A DNA stretch of 64,000 bases, from the NCBI GenBank assembly GCA_949317995.1, contig OX439035.1, positions 1,714,681 to 1,778,680 of the forward strand. The letters are read 5' to 3'. Numbering within the stretch: the stretch's first letter is position 1; each line of letters starts with the position of its first letter. The notes beneath the pieces are model-generated. The model was not told the DNA's origin, searched no databases, and worked only from the letters and a program-made list of their open reading frames with translations. The position numbers were made by a program, and so were the translations under genes. Shown piece by piece: positions 13,311 through 24,933 of this stretch. Source of the stretch: Acholoe squamosa. Its lineage: Eukaryota; Annelida; Polychaeta; Phyllodocida; Polynoidae.

Positions 13311-13381
13311 ACTCGTATGAGGATTGAACCCCGGCCGCAGTGGTGGTAGGCGAAGGCCTTAGCCATAGCGCCACACTGAAC
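13311..13381 (-). repeat. tRNA-derived SINE head (left arm of foldback)
   Basis: On the minus strand GTGTGGCGCTATGGCTAAGG looks like an A box and GGGGTTCAATCC like a B box, at tRNA-like spacing. The sequence does not fold as a clean tRNA, so a SINE head is more likely than a tRNA gene. It is the mirror copy of the one at 14943. Confidence 0.6.
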
Positions 13382-13886
13382 GGTGATGAAACCCAATACG
13401 ATAGTAAATAAGTTCTAACCTGAGGTCCTAGTGGTAGGTTTCCATTCAGTTTTCGTCTTGAATCCAACCTTTTCATGTTATTATATTGAAATCCTAAGAA
13501 GTTTTTGATCCATAGAAGAGGAATGCGTGCTAGTTTTCTCCATTTTCTTCGATATAAATTAGAATCCAATGATTTTTCTATCGTAAGCGAGTCGCGGCCC
13601 GGCCATTCCCACCCGCCTCCTTGTCCGGCGAAAGTGTGTCAGTGGCCCGGATGTAGATATAGGTCAACTGCTCGTTGTACAAGAAAGACGCCGAAAATTT
13701 CGGACCCGTTTGGAAAATCAATGGATTCTTATTTATTTTGAATTTATACGACATATCAAGCATGGAGTACTCATCTAGGATGTCTAAGGATATGTATGTT
13801 TTAATTTGAAAACTTGTCATGGTTGGATTCGATACGAAAAATGAGTGTGAACACGGCGGTACCCCTCCCGGCAGGGAACCAAAACA

Positions 13887-13970
13887 ATGGCTTCGCGCAG
13901 AGCGCTGACCCGGGCCGTGTCGCTTGCTTTTACAAAATGTATTCTCCTGGCTATAATCTTTGGATATCAG
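13887..13970 (+). pseudogene. Captured signal-peptide exon inside the foldback element
   Basis: An ATG in good context (aaaacaATGG) opens an 84-nt frame beginning MASRRALTRAVSLAFTKCIL and continuing hydrophobic to FGYQ, followed directly by the donor GTAAGA. This has the form of a first coding exon encoding a signal peptide or membrane anchor. No downstream exon is attached, and related broken copies occur inverted at 14432-14513 and partially at 14703. It therefore looks like a gene 5' end captured by the element; an exon of an element-encoded gene is the alternative. Confidence 0.5.
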
Positions 13971-14431
13971 GTAAGAAATTGATACAAAATGGAGGAAATG
14001 GTGGTATAAACCTATTAGGTCATGGATATGGGGGCCCCACGGGCTGTATATGCTGTATATACCCTCGCCGCTTCGCGGCTCAGGTATATACAGCATATAC
14101 AGCCCTAGGGCCCCCATATCCATGATCTATTAGCTTAATATATGTTAAAGATATATATTTGAATAATCCTATTGTAATTGTAAGGTTCTATCAGAAGGTG
14201 TGTTTAATTGTATGGATTAAACTTACTTAAGATTTTAAATATGTTGTGATGATATTTATATCTATACTGTATGTGCATAGAGAAACCTGGAGTCAAGGTT
14301 ACTAAGCTAATAGATGATGCATATCGGGGCCCTAGGGCTGTATATACAGCATATACAGCCCGTGGGGCCCCGATATGCATCACCTAATAGGTTTATACCA
14401 CCATTTCCTCCATTTTGTATCAATTTCTTAC

Positions 14432-14513
14432 CTGAAATCCAAAGAATATAGCCAGGCGAAGACATTTTGGAAGTGCTAGCGACACGGCCCGTGGCCGCTC
14501 TGCGCGAAGCCAT
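14432..14513 (-). pseudogene. Inverted, frame-shifted copy of the captured exon
   Basis: Reverse-strand copy of 13887-13970 with the same 5' context, ATG GCT TCG CGC AGA start and CAG|GTAAGA donor, but two nucleotides shorter, which shifts the frame and removes the hydrophobic core (MASRRAATGRVASTSKMSS...). Confidence 0.5.
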
Positions 14514-14942
14514 TGTTTTTGTTCCTTGCCGGGAGAGGTACCGCAGTGTTTACAGTCACTTTTCGTATGGAATCCAACCATGACATGTTATAATATTAAA
14601 ATCCCAAGAAGTATTCGATCCATAGACGATCCCACCCGCCTCCTTGTTCGGCGAAAGTGTGTCAGTGGCCCGGATGTGGATATAGGTCAAGGAAGAAAAA
14701 CAATGGCTTCGCACAGAGCGAACCGGGCCGCTACTCGCGTACGTTGGGAAAATCAATGGATTCTTATTTATATTGAAGAAAATGGAGAAAATTAGCACGC
14801 ATTCCTCGTCTATGGATCGAATACTTCTTGGGATTTTAATATTATAACATGTCATGGTTGGATTCCATACAAAAAGTGAGTGTGAACATTCGGTATCTCT
14901 CCAGTCAAGGTCTTATTTATGTTCGCATTGGATTTCATCACC

Positions 14943-15013
14943 GTTCAGTGTGGCGCTATGGCTAAGGCCTTCGCCTACCACCACTGTGGCCAGGGTTCAA
15001 TCCTGATACGAGT
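14943..15013 (+). repeat. tRNA-derived SINE head (right arm of foldback)
   Basis: Plus-strand partner of the copy at 13311, with A-box-like TGGCGCTATGGCTAAGG and B-box-like GGGTTCAATCC. Confidence 0.6.
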
Positions 15014-15211
15014 TTGGACGATTTTTCACATTGAAACTATGGCGAGGCTAAATTTCTATGTCCGCCAGCGTCTCCAAAAATATTCTAAGTCCAACTTGAC
15101 CCCGAAAAAGTATATACCAAAAATTTCAAAAATGCACATGGGTGGTATATGCAGAATAATGCACGGCTAAACTGCATATAAACCCACCGGAAGTGCTGAA
15201 ATCGTGGTATA

Positions 15212-17343
15212 ACTTGCAATAAGAAGCTTGACTCAAAATCGTTACATTCTTTTTGATTATTTAGATAGTGTTTTGACGTAATATATGGTTTAGTGTTCAT
15301 ATTGTGGAAGATGTAATTGAAGGTTTTATTCTAGTCCATCTGGTCCAAGAGAAATTATGAATATTATCATATCAGCAGTCTATTATCAAGAGGAGGAAAA
15401 CATCTAAATCTTACTGAGCAAATTAAGTGAAACAAATGAAAATAGTTAAGACATGTTTTAAGACCTGAGCACAATAAATATATCTTGTAGATTACCTTTG
15501 TAACAGGACAGGGTCTGAATGATTTCTATGATAAACCATAAGACAAGTATGCTTATAGTATAGGCTGACAAGGAGTTCAAGACAAGGCTTATATAATTCT
15601 AATGTTGATGTTATTTGATGTCAAATCCAAGTGTGAAGACTTACATACTTAGCTTGCTCTAAGCCCATATGCTACATTGGAAACAAAGTAAGTGTCTGGT
15701 AACAAGTAATCTAGTGAGCATAGTGTAGGTGGTCTTATTGAAAACCAATTCTTATTGCATATCCAGCTTAGAAGTGTGTTCTGGACACGCGTCGTCTAAG
15801 CAATGAATACGTTCAACGAACAAAGACCAATACTAAGTATCTAGTATGGTGAACTTGTGTTGTCGTGTTAGTATAATTCAGTTATTTGTCAAAGTATCAC
15901 AAGGTAAGACCCACCCAAATTCTTGGAACTTATGTTTCATATGTCGCTACCTCAAATACACCATAAAACTAACTTACAACCAAGAAAATGGGAATCTTTT
16001 CCACCATGGGCTATGAGGATCATACCCACATGTGTGGACCCACAATCATTGTGACAAGCAACATTGGCAATGGTTTCCTCTTCCAGCAATGTACACCAAG
16101 CCATTATTGACAAAGGCCTTGCCCTCTTCATTGGAAAATGTCTGCACCAAGAGATACGACCATTGCACCCTGATCCTGAGCTGGTAATAGTATGCGATAC
16201 TTGGATCCTGCAGAACAGCATGGTATCAAAGTGTAATCATAGTTCAGGGCAGAATAGCACTTAATGCTGCATTTTAATGGTAAAGGATTGAACCCAGGGC
16301 TTTATTCCATACCCTATATAATGTGGTTACCATGGTTACTGTCACTATATTCTCTGTGCGACAGCGAAGAATGAAACTGTGAATGTATTTTCATGAATTA
16401 TTAGAAATGTTATATTATTATATGTTATCAACATCGATATTGTGATATCTTAATATCAGGTAGATTACCGTAAAAATGCTACACTGTATGGGAGAGCTCA
16501 TCCACTTGAAAGTTGGTTAGTGGAAATGGTGCAAGAAATCTGTTATAGAAGACAAAGATGAACAAGCAATATTTCACTCTACTATCAGCAGCAATGGAGA
16601 GATGCCAGGTGAAAGGAGGTATTCACAATGTTTGTAAATCAGATGGAGTATTTTCTGAATAACAAGGTGCTTGGTCTCTCCACACATTGAAGTTCTGTTG
16701 TTACTGCAGTGGATGAGAACTAAAAGTCAACAAAACATGTAAACAGATGTAGCAAAGTGTATATGATATTAGAAATTAATGGGCATGGGCATCCAATTTG
16801 GAATGACGAATTCTGTTTGACTTCTTGAATTAATGGGTTCCATGCCTCTTCAACAAAGGTCTACACTGGCTGCCAATGACTCATTGATTACCACTGGTAG
16901 CAGAGATGTTACATATGACCTTGACCCTGACCTTATTTGTAATAACTTACTCTCACTATAAGTTTCTTCCTATGTAATGTAAGTGAAAACCTGAATCTCA
17001 CTTTCACACCATTTTAAAGTCACATAATAGCCCAGGCTCCACAAATGGCAGAGCCACTGCAGCATTACCAGCTTCAAAAGTCTATACCTGTCTGTCATTG
17101 TTGACATTACATATTGTATTTGAGTATTACAACCGATCGGGACAGGACCGGTTCCTAAGGGCACCCTGTGCATGCTGACATCAGCAAGTTCCGGCTCTGA
17201 ACTCGAACCAGACTTGTTCCCGGCAGCCCTGAACTTAGTATGTATGGTGCCTATCTGAATATCACGAGAAATTCTGAGATGAAAGCTGTCATGGGCGTGC
17301 ACACACATGAAACCTCTCTATACTGAAAACATGACAAAGGATA
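15212..17343. other. Intergenic stretch
   Basis: No gene recognised. A segment at about 16085-16120 (cagcaatgtacaccaagcca) recurs diverged at 24115, so it is a dispersed repeat. A 112-codon antisense ORF at 16970-17308 has no recognisable domain. Confidence 0.45.
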
Positions 17344-17955
17344 TTGTGTGCTGCAGGTAACGCTGCCGCAGCTGTGCCGCAGCTGTGCCGCAGCTGTGCC
17401 ACAGCGTCGCCACAGCTGTGCCGCAGGTGAAGCCTTGATTGGCTAATGAGTGAATTGTACATTTCAGCTCACTGCCGCAGGTGGAGCCTTGATTGGCTAA
17501 TGGGTGAATTGTACATTTCAGCTCACTGCCGCAGGTGGAGCCTTGATTGGCTAATGGGTGAATTGTACATTTCAGCTCACTGCCGCAGGTGGAGCCTTGA
17601 TTGGCTAATGGGTGAATTGTACATTTCAGCTCACTGCCGCAGGTGGAGCCTTGATTGGCTAATGGGTGAATTGTTCATTTCAGCTCACTGCCGCAGGTGA
17701 AGCCTTGATTGGCTAATGGGTGAATTGTACATTTCAGCTCACTGCCACAGGTGAAGCCTTGATTGGCTAATGAGTGAATTGTACATTTCAGCTCACTGCC
17801 GCAGGTGAAGCCTTGATTGGCTAATGAGTGAATTGTACATTTCAGCTCACTGCTGCAGGTGAAGCCTTGATTGGCTAATGAGTGAATTGTACATTTCAGC
17901 TCACTGCCGCAGGTGAAGCCTTGATTGGCTAATCAGTGAATTGTACATTTCAGCT
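17344..17955 (+). repeat. 54-bp tandem array with splice-like motifs
   Basis: After a short gctgtgccgca repeat (17344-17418), about ten units of 54 bp follow. Each contains ttgtacatttcag, ctcactgccgcag and gtgaag or gtggag in that order, i.e. an acceptor-like site, 13 nt, and a donor-like site. Because 54 is divisible by 3 the array creates an 18-residue repeated ORF, which I do not regard as a protein. Confidence 0.9.
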
Positions 17956-19070
17956 TACTGGATCCTGGGACAATGAGCTAAGAGGAAATCTCAATTTCCT
18001 TTTGTGATGTTACAATTAAGTTGTGTTAAAGTAAAGATGTTATATTTATATGTACACCTGCCACTCATGACATTATGATGCCCTCATGCAGAACCTCTTA
18101 TGATGCATCCATGCATCCGTGCTTCATTGGTGCATCATGATAACCCTTTAGGAGTGCATCAGGGTGAACTTGATGCATAAAAGATAAAACCACCATGCCA
18201 GCCTAATCCAATGACTTTGATTCTGTAAATGTTAACTGTATAACATTGCTGTTCCCCACCTTGAATTGTCATACCCTGATATGTTAAAGAGTTATAAGTT
18301 GGAGAGGTAGCGAGTCATTGTGTGGGTCCAATTATCTGTCTCTGAAACCAGACTGCCATGGGTATATGTGATACTATGGCCGGGAGTGCTATATTGATTC
18401 ATATTGAATATATACGATTCAAACTTTGTCGAACGGCAGACTTATCGGCAATTTGTCTACAAATCAGCTCTATTTTGTGAACCTAGGAAGCTTGTTATTG
18501 TGGTACAAGTAGATGAAATAGTTGAATGATATAAATTTGAACCTATTTTGTTATTGTTTTAAAGAGCATTTGATGTCCTAGTATGTGTAGTGACAATACA
18601 TATCCATGAGATTTTTGCCATATCAGATTTGTCAATAGCTATAATTCCTAGTAGGTAGTTTGTATTGTCTGATCCCAACAACAAATTTGGACTGGAATGC
18701 ATTCATTCATGGGTGATCCTATTCATATTTGTTTCATATCTTATCCAGATAAATACAATTATATCTATGTGTACTTCTAAACATATTTTTAAACCAGAAA
18801 AATTCCACCTTCTTGAAAATATGGAGTAAAAAGCGATCGATATAAGAAGAACAAGAACAAGGTTTAAATTGCACTTACTCTGTAAGGTAAATTTTCCCAA
18901 TAAACAACTTCAAATGCCCGGCTCCATCATTAAAAGTGCATGTATTGATGAATATGACCTCTTACAGAGAGTAGGCTACATTTCCTGGAACTGAAGTCAT
19001 AAAATGATTATGACATGATAGTTATACTCTAGTACCTCGTGTATAAGGAGACATGGCTTATACTAAGGAC
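17956..19070. other. Intergenic stretch with piggyBac-like MITE remnant
   Basis: Around 18060-18185 are fragments of the family described at 21660 (cttcattggtgcatcatgat, ccctttaggagtgcatca). The remainder is AT-rich with no recognised feature. Confidence 0.45.
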
Positions 19071-19343
19071 ATAGATGACGGATAGGGGTTCACTCGGTCC
19101 TTTTATCCCAGATAAGGGAACGAGGCCAGAGGCCGGGTTCCCCTTATCTAAGGGATAAAAGGACCGAGTGCACCCCTATCCATCGCCTATGACGTTTATA
19201 CCATGGTTTCCACCATTAAATTAAACATTTTTACCCTTTAAAACCATTAAATTCAATGTTAAATGTTGCGAGTCTATAAACAGTGCCTGTAGTACATACT
19301 AAAGGCACCGTAAAATGGTGCCTAAACTGGATAACCATGGTAT
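19071..19343. mobile_element. Hairpin element with 50-bp stem
   Basis: 19071-19125 and 19136-19190 form a long imperfect hairpin (cactcggtccttttatccc stem) around the loop gaggccagaggccgg. The flanking tataccatggtt at about 19197 pairs with aaccatggtata near 19332. The layout resembles the hairpins inside the foldback element at 14 kb and suggests a foldback-type MITE. Confidence 0.7.
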
Positions 19344-19409
19344 AAAATGAAATAAGTCATTCCACCCAGATCAGATTGCTTAGAGCTGTGAAAATCCACC
19401 CTTAGATGC

Positions 19410-21625
19410 ACCCAACATCATCTCAGGGTGCGGCTTATACACAATGTGGGTAAAGGTGCACCTTATATCTCAGGGTGCGGCTTATACACAAGGTGAGTAA
19501 GGTGCACCTTATATCTCAGGGTGCGGCTTATACACAAGGTGCACCTTATATCTCTGGGTGCGGCTTATACACAAGGTGAGTAAAGGTGCACCTTATATCT
19601 CTGCGTGCGGCTTATACACAAGGTGAGTAAAGGTGCACCTTATATCTCAGGGTGCGGCTTATACACAAGGTGAGTAAAGGTGCACCTTATATCTCAGGGT
19701 GCGGCTTATACACAAGGTGAGTAAAGGTGCACCTTATATCTCAGGGTGCAGCTTATACACAAGGTGAGTAAAGTGCACCTTATATCTCAGAGTGCGGCTT
19801 ATACACAAGGTGAGTAAAGGTGCACCTTATATCTCTGCGTGCGGCTTATACACAAGGTGAGTAAAGGTGCACCTTATATCTCAGGGTGCGGCTTATACAC
19901 AAGGTGAGTAAGGTGTACCTTATATCTCAGGGTGCGGCTTATACACAAGGTGAGTAAGGTGCACCTTATATCTCAGAGTGCGGCTTATACACAAGGTGAG
20001 TAAAGGTGCACCTTATATCTCTGCGTGCGGCTTATACACAAGGTGAGTAAAGGTGCACCTTATATCTCTGCGTGCGGCTTATACACAAGGTGAGTAAAGG
20101 TGCACCTTATATCTCAGAGTGCGGCTTATACACAAGGTGAGTAAAGGTGCACCTTATATCTCAGGGTGTGGCTTATACACAAGGTGAGTAAAGGTGCACC
20201 TTATATCTCAGGGTGCAGCTTATACACACGGTGAGTAAAGTGCACCTTATATCTCAGGGTATAGCTTATACACAAGGTGAGTAAAGTGCACCTTATATCT
20301 CAGGGTGCGGCTTATACACAAGGTGCACCTTATATCTCAGGGTGCAGCTTATACACAAGGTGAGTAAAGTGCACCTTATATCTCAGGGTGCGGCTTATGC
20401 ACAAGGTGAGTAAGGTGCACCTTATATCTCAGGGTGCAGCTTATACACACGGTGAGTAAGGTGCACCTTATATCTCAGGGTGTGGCTTATACACAAGGTG
20501 CACCTTATATCTCAGGGTGCGGCTTATACACAAGGTGAGTAAAGGTGCACCTTATATCTCAGGGTGCGGCTTATACACAAAGTGAGTAAAGGTGCACCTT
20601 ATATCTCAGGGTGTGGCTTATACACAAGGTGAGTAAAGGTGCACCTTATATCTCAGGGTGCGGCTTATACACACGGTGAGTAAGGTGCACCTTATATCTC
20701 AGGGTGCGGCTTATACACAAGGTGCACCTTATATCTCAGGGTGCGGCTTATACACAAGGTGAGTAAAGGTGCACCTTATATCTCAGGGTATGGCTTATAC
20801 ACAAGGTGAGTAAAGGTGCACCTTATATCTCTGCGTGCGGCTTATACACAAGGTGAGTAAGGTGCACCTTATATCTCAGGGTGCGGCTTATACACAAGGT
20901 GAGTAAAGGTGCACCTTATATCTCTGCGTGCGGCTTATACACAAGGTGAGTAAAGGTGCACCTTATATCTCAGGGTGCGGCTTATACACAAGGTGAGTAA
21001 GGTGCATCTTATATCTCAGAGTGCGGCTTATACACAAGGTGAGTAAGGTGCACCTTATATCTCAGGGTGCGGCTTATACACAAAGTGAGTAAAGGTGCAC
21101 CTTATATCTCAGGGTATGGCTTATACACAAGGTGAGTAAAGGTGCACCTTATATCTCTGCGTGCGGCTTATACACAAGGTGAGTAAGGTGCACCTTATAT
21201 CTCAGGGTGCGGCTTATACACAAGGTGAGTAAAGGTGCACCTTATATCTCTGCGTGCGGCTTATACACAAGGTGAGTAAGGTGCACCTTATATCTCAGGG
21301 TGCGGCTTATACACAAGGTGGGTAAAGGTGCACCTTATATCTCAGGGTGCGGCTTATACACAAGGTGAGTAAAGGTGCACCTTATATCTCAGGGTGCGGC
21401 TTATACACAAGGTGAGTAAAGGTGCACCTTATATCTCAGGGTGCGGCTTATACACAAGGTGGGTAAAGGTGAACCTTATATCTCAGGGTATGGCTTATAC
21501 ACAAAGTGAGTAAAGGTGCACCTTATATCTCAGGGTGTGGCTTATACACAAAGAGAGTAAAGGTGCACCTTATATCTCAGGGTATGGCTTATACACAAGG
21601 TGAGTAAAGTTGCACCTTATATTGT
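19410..21625 (+). repeat. 2.2 kb array of about 47-bp units derived from a MITE
   Basis: Roughly 47 copies of gtgcaccttatatctcaggg, tgcggcttatacacaaggtg, agtaaag, with units of 46-47 bp and some short units lacking gagtaaag. The core is partly self-complementary. The cttatacac/gcgcacctta wording matches the interior of the CGTATAAGGCGCACC-type MITEs in the copine introns, so the array probably grew from such an element. Confidence 0.95.
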
Positions 21626-21659
21626 CTTATTTACGAGGTACCATGGCACACAATTTTAA

Positions 21660-21883
21660 TTAACCCTTTGACGGCTGCTGATGCATTAATGCATCATGCC
21701 TATCAGTCGTCATGATGTATGAACAGCGAGTAACTCACCAGGGCTACATTCAAGCATCATACCGACTCTCTGGGTTCAAAAGGCTCCTAGAAGGTCGGCA
21801 TGATGCACCAATGAAGTGCTGGAGAGCAGTGTCACCAGCACTTCATTGATGCACTCCTGCATCAGCAGCACTTAAAGGGTTAA
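21660..21883. mobile_element. piggyBac-like MITE, copy 1
   Basis: Bounded by TTAACCCTTTGACGGC and CTTAAAGGGTTAA, so it starts and ends with TTAA, the piggyBac target site. The interior holds gcattaatgcatcatg and the inverted agtgctggagagcagtg/caccagcacttcattg motifs shared with copies at 31519, 46266 and 37540. Confidence 0.85.
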
Positions 21884-22274
21884 CAAACCGGTTGTACGGA
21901 ACACAGATTGTATTGCCATTTAGTCAATAAATCTTCAGCATAATACGTCTGAGTTGTTGGGTTCTATTATTGTGTTTTGATTGAAATGCTGTTGACTTTT
22001 GGAAGAAACACCTAAAATTGAGACTATCCTCCCCCTAATGTGTGTACACTGCCTTTCTTGGGATTAGCCCTTGCCAGCTCCTATTGTAATACATAATCCA
22101 GTTTTACTTGGCTTGGTGTTCATCATTAGGTTCTGCTCCATTCTAATTTTGCTGTAACTGCAGACCGCAGCACCACCTGTAGAGATATGTGGACACTACA
22201 TGTAGAGTTTAGTTCATATTTCCCCCACACGATGTCAGCACCTCTCACACTAAACCACTGACGACAATTAATTT

Positions 22275-22472
22275 TAGGGGTCTTTTCTAAACAACAGGGG
22301 GTATGTGCTGAATTTGCCCCAGGGTCAAAATGCCCCTCCCCCAACAAGGCGAATGCCTCCCATTTACCTATGTAGGGTGAGGGCTTCTTTCCAAAAACAA
22401 GTAAAATATTTTTGCCTCTATAAGAGGGTTCAAAAATGTTGCTGCCCCTCAAACCCACTCACTCCCTTTAGG
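22275..22472. mobile_element. Degenerate Harbinger-like MITE
   Basis: The right end reads ctcaaacccactcactccct and the left portion carries acaacagggggtatg, both resembling the 5639 family. Inverted repeats are eroded and no target duplication is clear. Confidence 0.45.
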
Positions 22473-22714
22473 TTTGATGATTTTGGCTCACAGTTATCTG
22501 AGGACTTTGTGTAAAGCAGCCCCCCATGAGTTGTCAATGGTCCATCCTTGGGATACCAAATTTCTCTGGTTCAAACTGTCTTATCAACATCAGGTTTATA
22601 ATTATTACATCATTGCCTAGAAATGCTGCTATTGCATTAGTGTTTCATGATACTTGCTACCTTACCAGGGATGCACTCTTACATCATGATCACCAATAGT
22701 CAGAATAGTCAGAA

Positions 22715-23175
22715 TTCTTAATCCCGGGGGGGAACACTCACCTTTTTTCTGACATAGGTGTGCGGCTGGACCTATGACAACCCTTACCCTTATTAGGGAG
22801 ATTTCACCTCCAAAAGTGGACCCTTCTTAGGGCACTTTTCAATGAAACCCCCATGTTTTTAAAGAGAAATCTGACCAATAAACTTTGCTATTGAGAAATG
22901 ACCAAGAATATTCCCTTAGATCCAAAAAAAAAATTCAGAAAACTTAGAAAATTGTAGCTAAAGAATATGGGCATTTCATGAGATTGTTGATATTTCAGTT
23001 AAAAGTGGACCCTTGCTAGGGGAATTTTGCTCAAAGTTGACCCTTGTTAGGGGGAATTTTGGCTAAAAATAGGACCCTTGTTAGGGAGATTTTGATGAAA
23101 AAGTGCCCTTCCCAGCCGCACACATGTGTCAGCAAAATATATGAAGTGTCCCTCCCCCGGGTCTTAATCAGAATA
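22715..23175. mobile_element. 460-bp MITE with CCCGGGGG termini
   Basis: The left end (aatcccgggggggaacac, then gacataggtgtgcggctgg) is inverted at the right end (ccagccgcacacatgtgtca, then cctcccccgggtcttaatc). The interior has repeated 'gaccctt..tagggg' phrases. It is non-coding. Confidence 0.75.
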
Positions 23176-24785
23176 GCCAACATTTAATCTGCAATGACAC
23201 ATTATTCTTCCTCTTGTTGTCTTTATTTTTCACAGGAAAACGTGAAATGGAAACCTTTGTCTATGTCTTTTGACTAAAGGAAAAAGAAACCAACATTTGA
23301 AATGCTCTGTTACCAAGTTTTTATTTAACGACAAGGCGAATTATAGCCATCTGCATGTGGAAGACAAGACAATGAATGGTTATGGAATGAATGAATGATG
23401 AGAAACAGACCATTGTTTAGTTAACGTGGGTGCACCATGCCCAGGACAGGTTCATGTAATACTAACAAAGTACATAAAGATTAAATAGGTGACTACCATT
23501 GGGTGTTTATATGGAGAAGGTTAGCATTATCTGATCTTTAGGTGCGTTGCAACTGTTGGGATCGGGTCCCCTATGGACAATTTGTAACCTGCCTCAAGCC
23601 AGCTGCTGATGACTAAATCACACGCTCGGAGGCAGCTAATAAACCGCTGATAGAATACTTCAGGCCTCTGATGATAGAATAAACTGACTGCCGACTGACG
23701 GCTGACTGATGGCCGTCAGTCACTGATGGATGCCATGGGGACAGTATCCTTAGCCCTTCACGGCTTTCTAGTTCTATTAAAGCTTGAAGTATGAGTATTT
23801 TGTTGACAATTAAGCCCTAGTCTTTGAGATTCCACTATCAGTGTACACCAGTGGACGACCGGTGCCCACCGTTGCTGCATGTGATTTCATGACCTCATGA
23901 CCTAATTAGACTCAGAACGAGGTTAGCTGTCATCACTTGCCTGAAGCATGCCATCAGTGGTTCATTACCTACCTCCATGATTTTGTCACCACCGGCTAGC
24001 TTCACACATGTGATTTCTGTCCACAGGGCTGGGATCGGAGGAATGGGATATGAATGAAGGACATGATGAACCTTTAATTCATAAATATTGATTTAACATC
24101 AACTTATTTTTTCAGCAATGTATGCCAACCCATTATTGATAAAGGCCTTGCGAAAACTCTTCTAAATTACTATATGACAATGACATCAATTTTATTATCT
24201 TAAAGAATTAAACCTATATCAGTTACATGATATAAAGAGCCTGCACACTCCATTATCTACTTACAGACTCTTTTACACCTTGGATTGACCTCATGTCAAT
24301 AATCACATTGATCGATAGTGAATATAAGTCAGCGTGAATAGTGACAATTATTAGGGTCTCACTCAGTGAGCAAAACCCAGGAAACCTGGTGTTTTGATAA
24401 ACATAAATCTTGGCATTTAGTGAATTTACTCATAATTGGAGGTCTGATAATCCCATCTTACATATCTGGAGACCTATTTTGCTGAAATAAGTGGAAGGAT
24501 GTCGCCAGACATTTTCCCTATATACCCTGGGTGAGTGCTTCCACTCACCCAAACACACACCAACACATGGGGTATATCCCCATCTATTTTTAGTCTGAGG
24601 GAACTCTGACTGCCTGGTACATACAGTATCACCTGATGAGATCTATGATCAAAACCGGGGTTCAAAGAGCACTTTAAAAATACTTTATGGTTTCTAAAAA
24701 TCATAAAATAACCTCTCCCAGAATGAGCACATATAATCTAACAATAGTGAGGAGTGATTGATTATAACTTTTTATTCACACTCAC
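23176..24785. other. Intergenic stretch
   Basis: No gene recognised. A dispersed-repeat fragment (cagcaatgtatgccaaccca) lies at about 24115. On the minus strand AATAAA at about 24771-24776 could serve as a poly(A) signal for minus-strand transcripts entering from the right. Confidence 0.4.
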
Positions 24786-24933
24786 CATATACAGGCTTAG
24801 AGGCACTGGACCAATCAGGGACCAGGGGCGCCTGAAATCCTGGACACATGTTGTATCCTGGAAGTGACCACACAGGGGAGAGTGTGTGCTTGGCATAAAA
24901 GGCAGATGGTGCCAAAGGAGCGGCCTCTTTGAA
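24786..24933 (-). CDS. Unrecognised candidate exon
   Basis: A GC-rich 148-bp segment in AT-rich surroundings is bounded by an acceptor-like accacaaccgcag and a strong donor TATG|GTGAGTG. In the frame starting at the acceptor it reads FKEAAPLAPSAFYAKHTLSP and continues ...LPGYNMCPGFQAPLVPDW..., rich in Pro and aromatic residues. I do not recognise the family. It may belong with the segment at 25571 to an unidentified minus-strand gene; all three minus frames are open here, which weakens the call. Confidence 0.3.

Larger units (their letters stand above)
13113..15211. mobile_element. 2.1 kb foldback element with nested inverted repeats
   Basis: The outer arms are a long near-perfect inverted repeat: 13113-13400 is the reverse complement of about 14930-15211, with termini tataccacgatttc and gaaatcgtggtata that suggest a TA target duplication. 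Each arm carries a tRNA-like SINE head. Inside, hairpins at 14021-14127 (catggatatggggg stem) and 14314-14381 (gatgcatatcggggcc stem) are surrounded by further inverted copies of a 5' UTR, start codon and exon unit. No transposase was seen, so it is non-autonomous or made of nested insertions. Confidence 0.85.

Noticed and set aside
13154-14123. Overlapping ORFs of 78-181 codons in the foldback element
   Set aside because: They run through SINE and hairpin sequence on both strands and mirror each other; no transposase motif.
16970-17308. 112-codon minus-strand ORF
   Set aside because: No recognisable domain or splice context.
17446-17700. ORF of 18-residue repeats (LYISAHCRRWSLDWLMGE)
   Set aside because: Created by the 54-bp satellite; units outside this stretch contain stops in the same frame.
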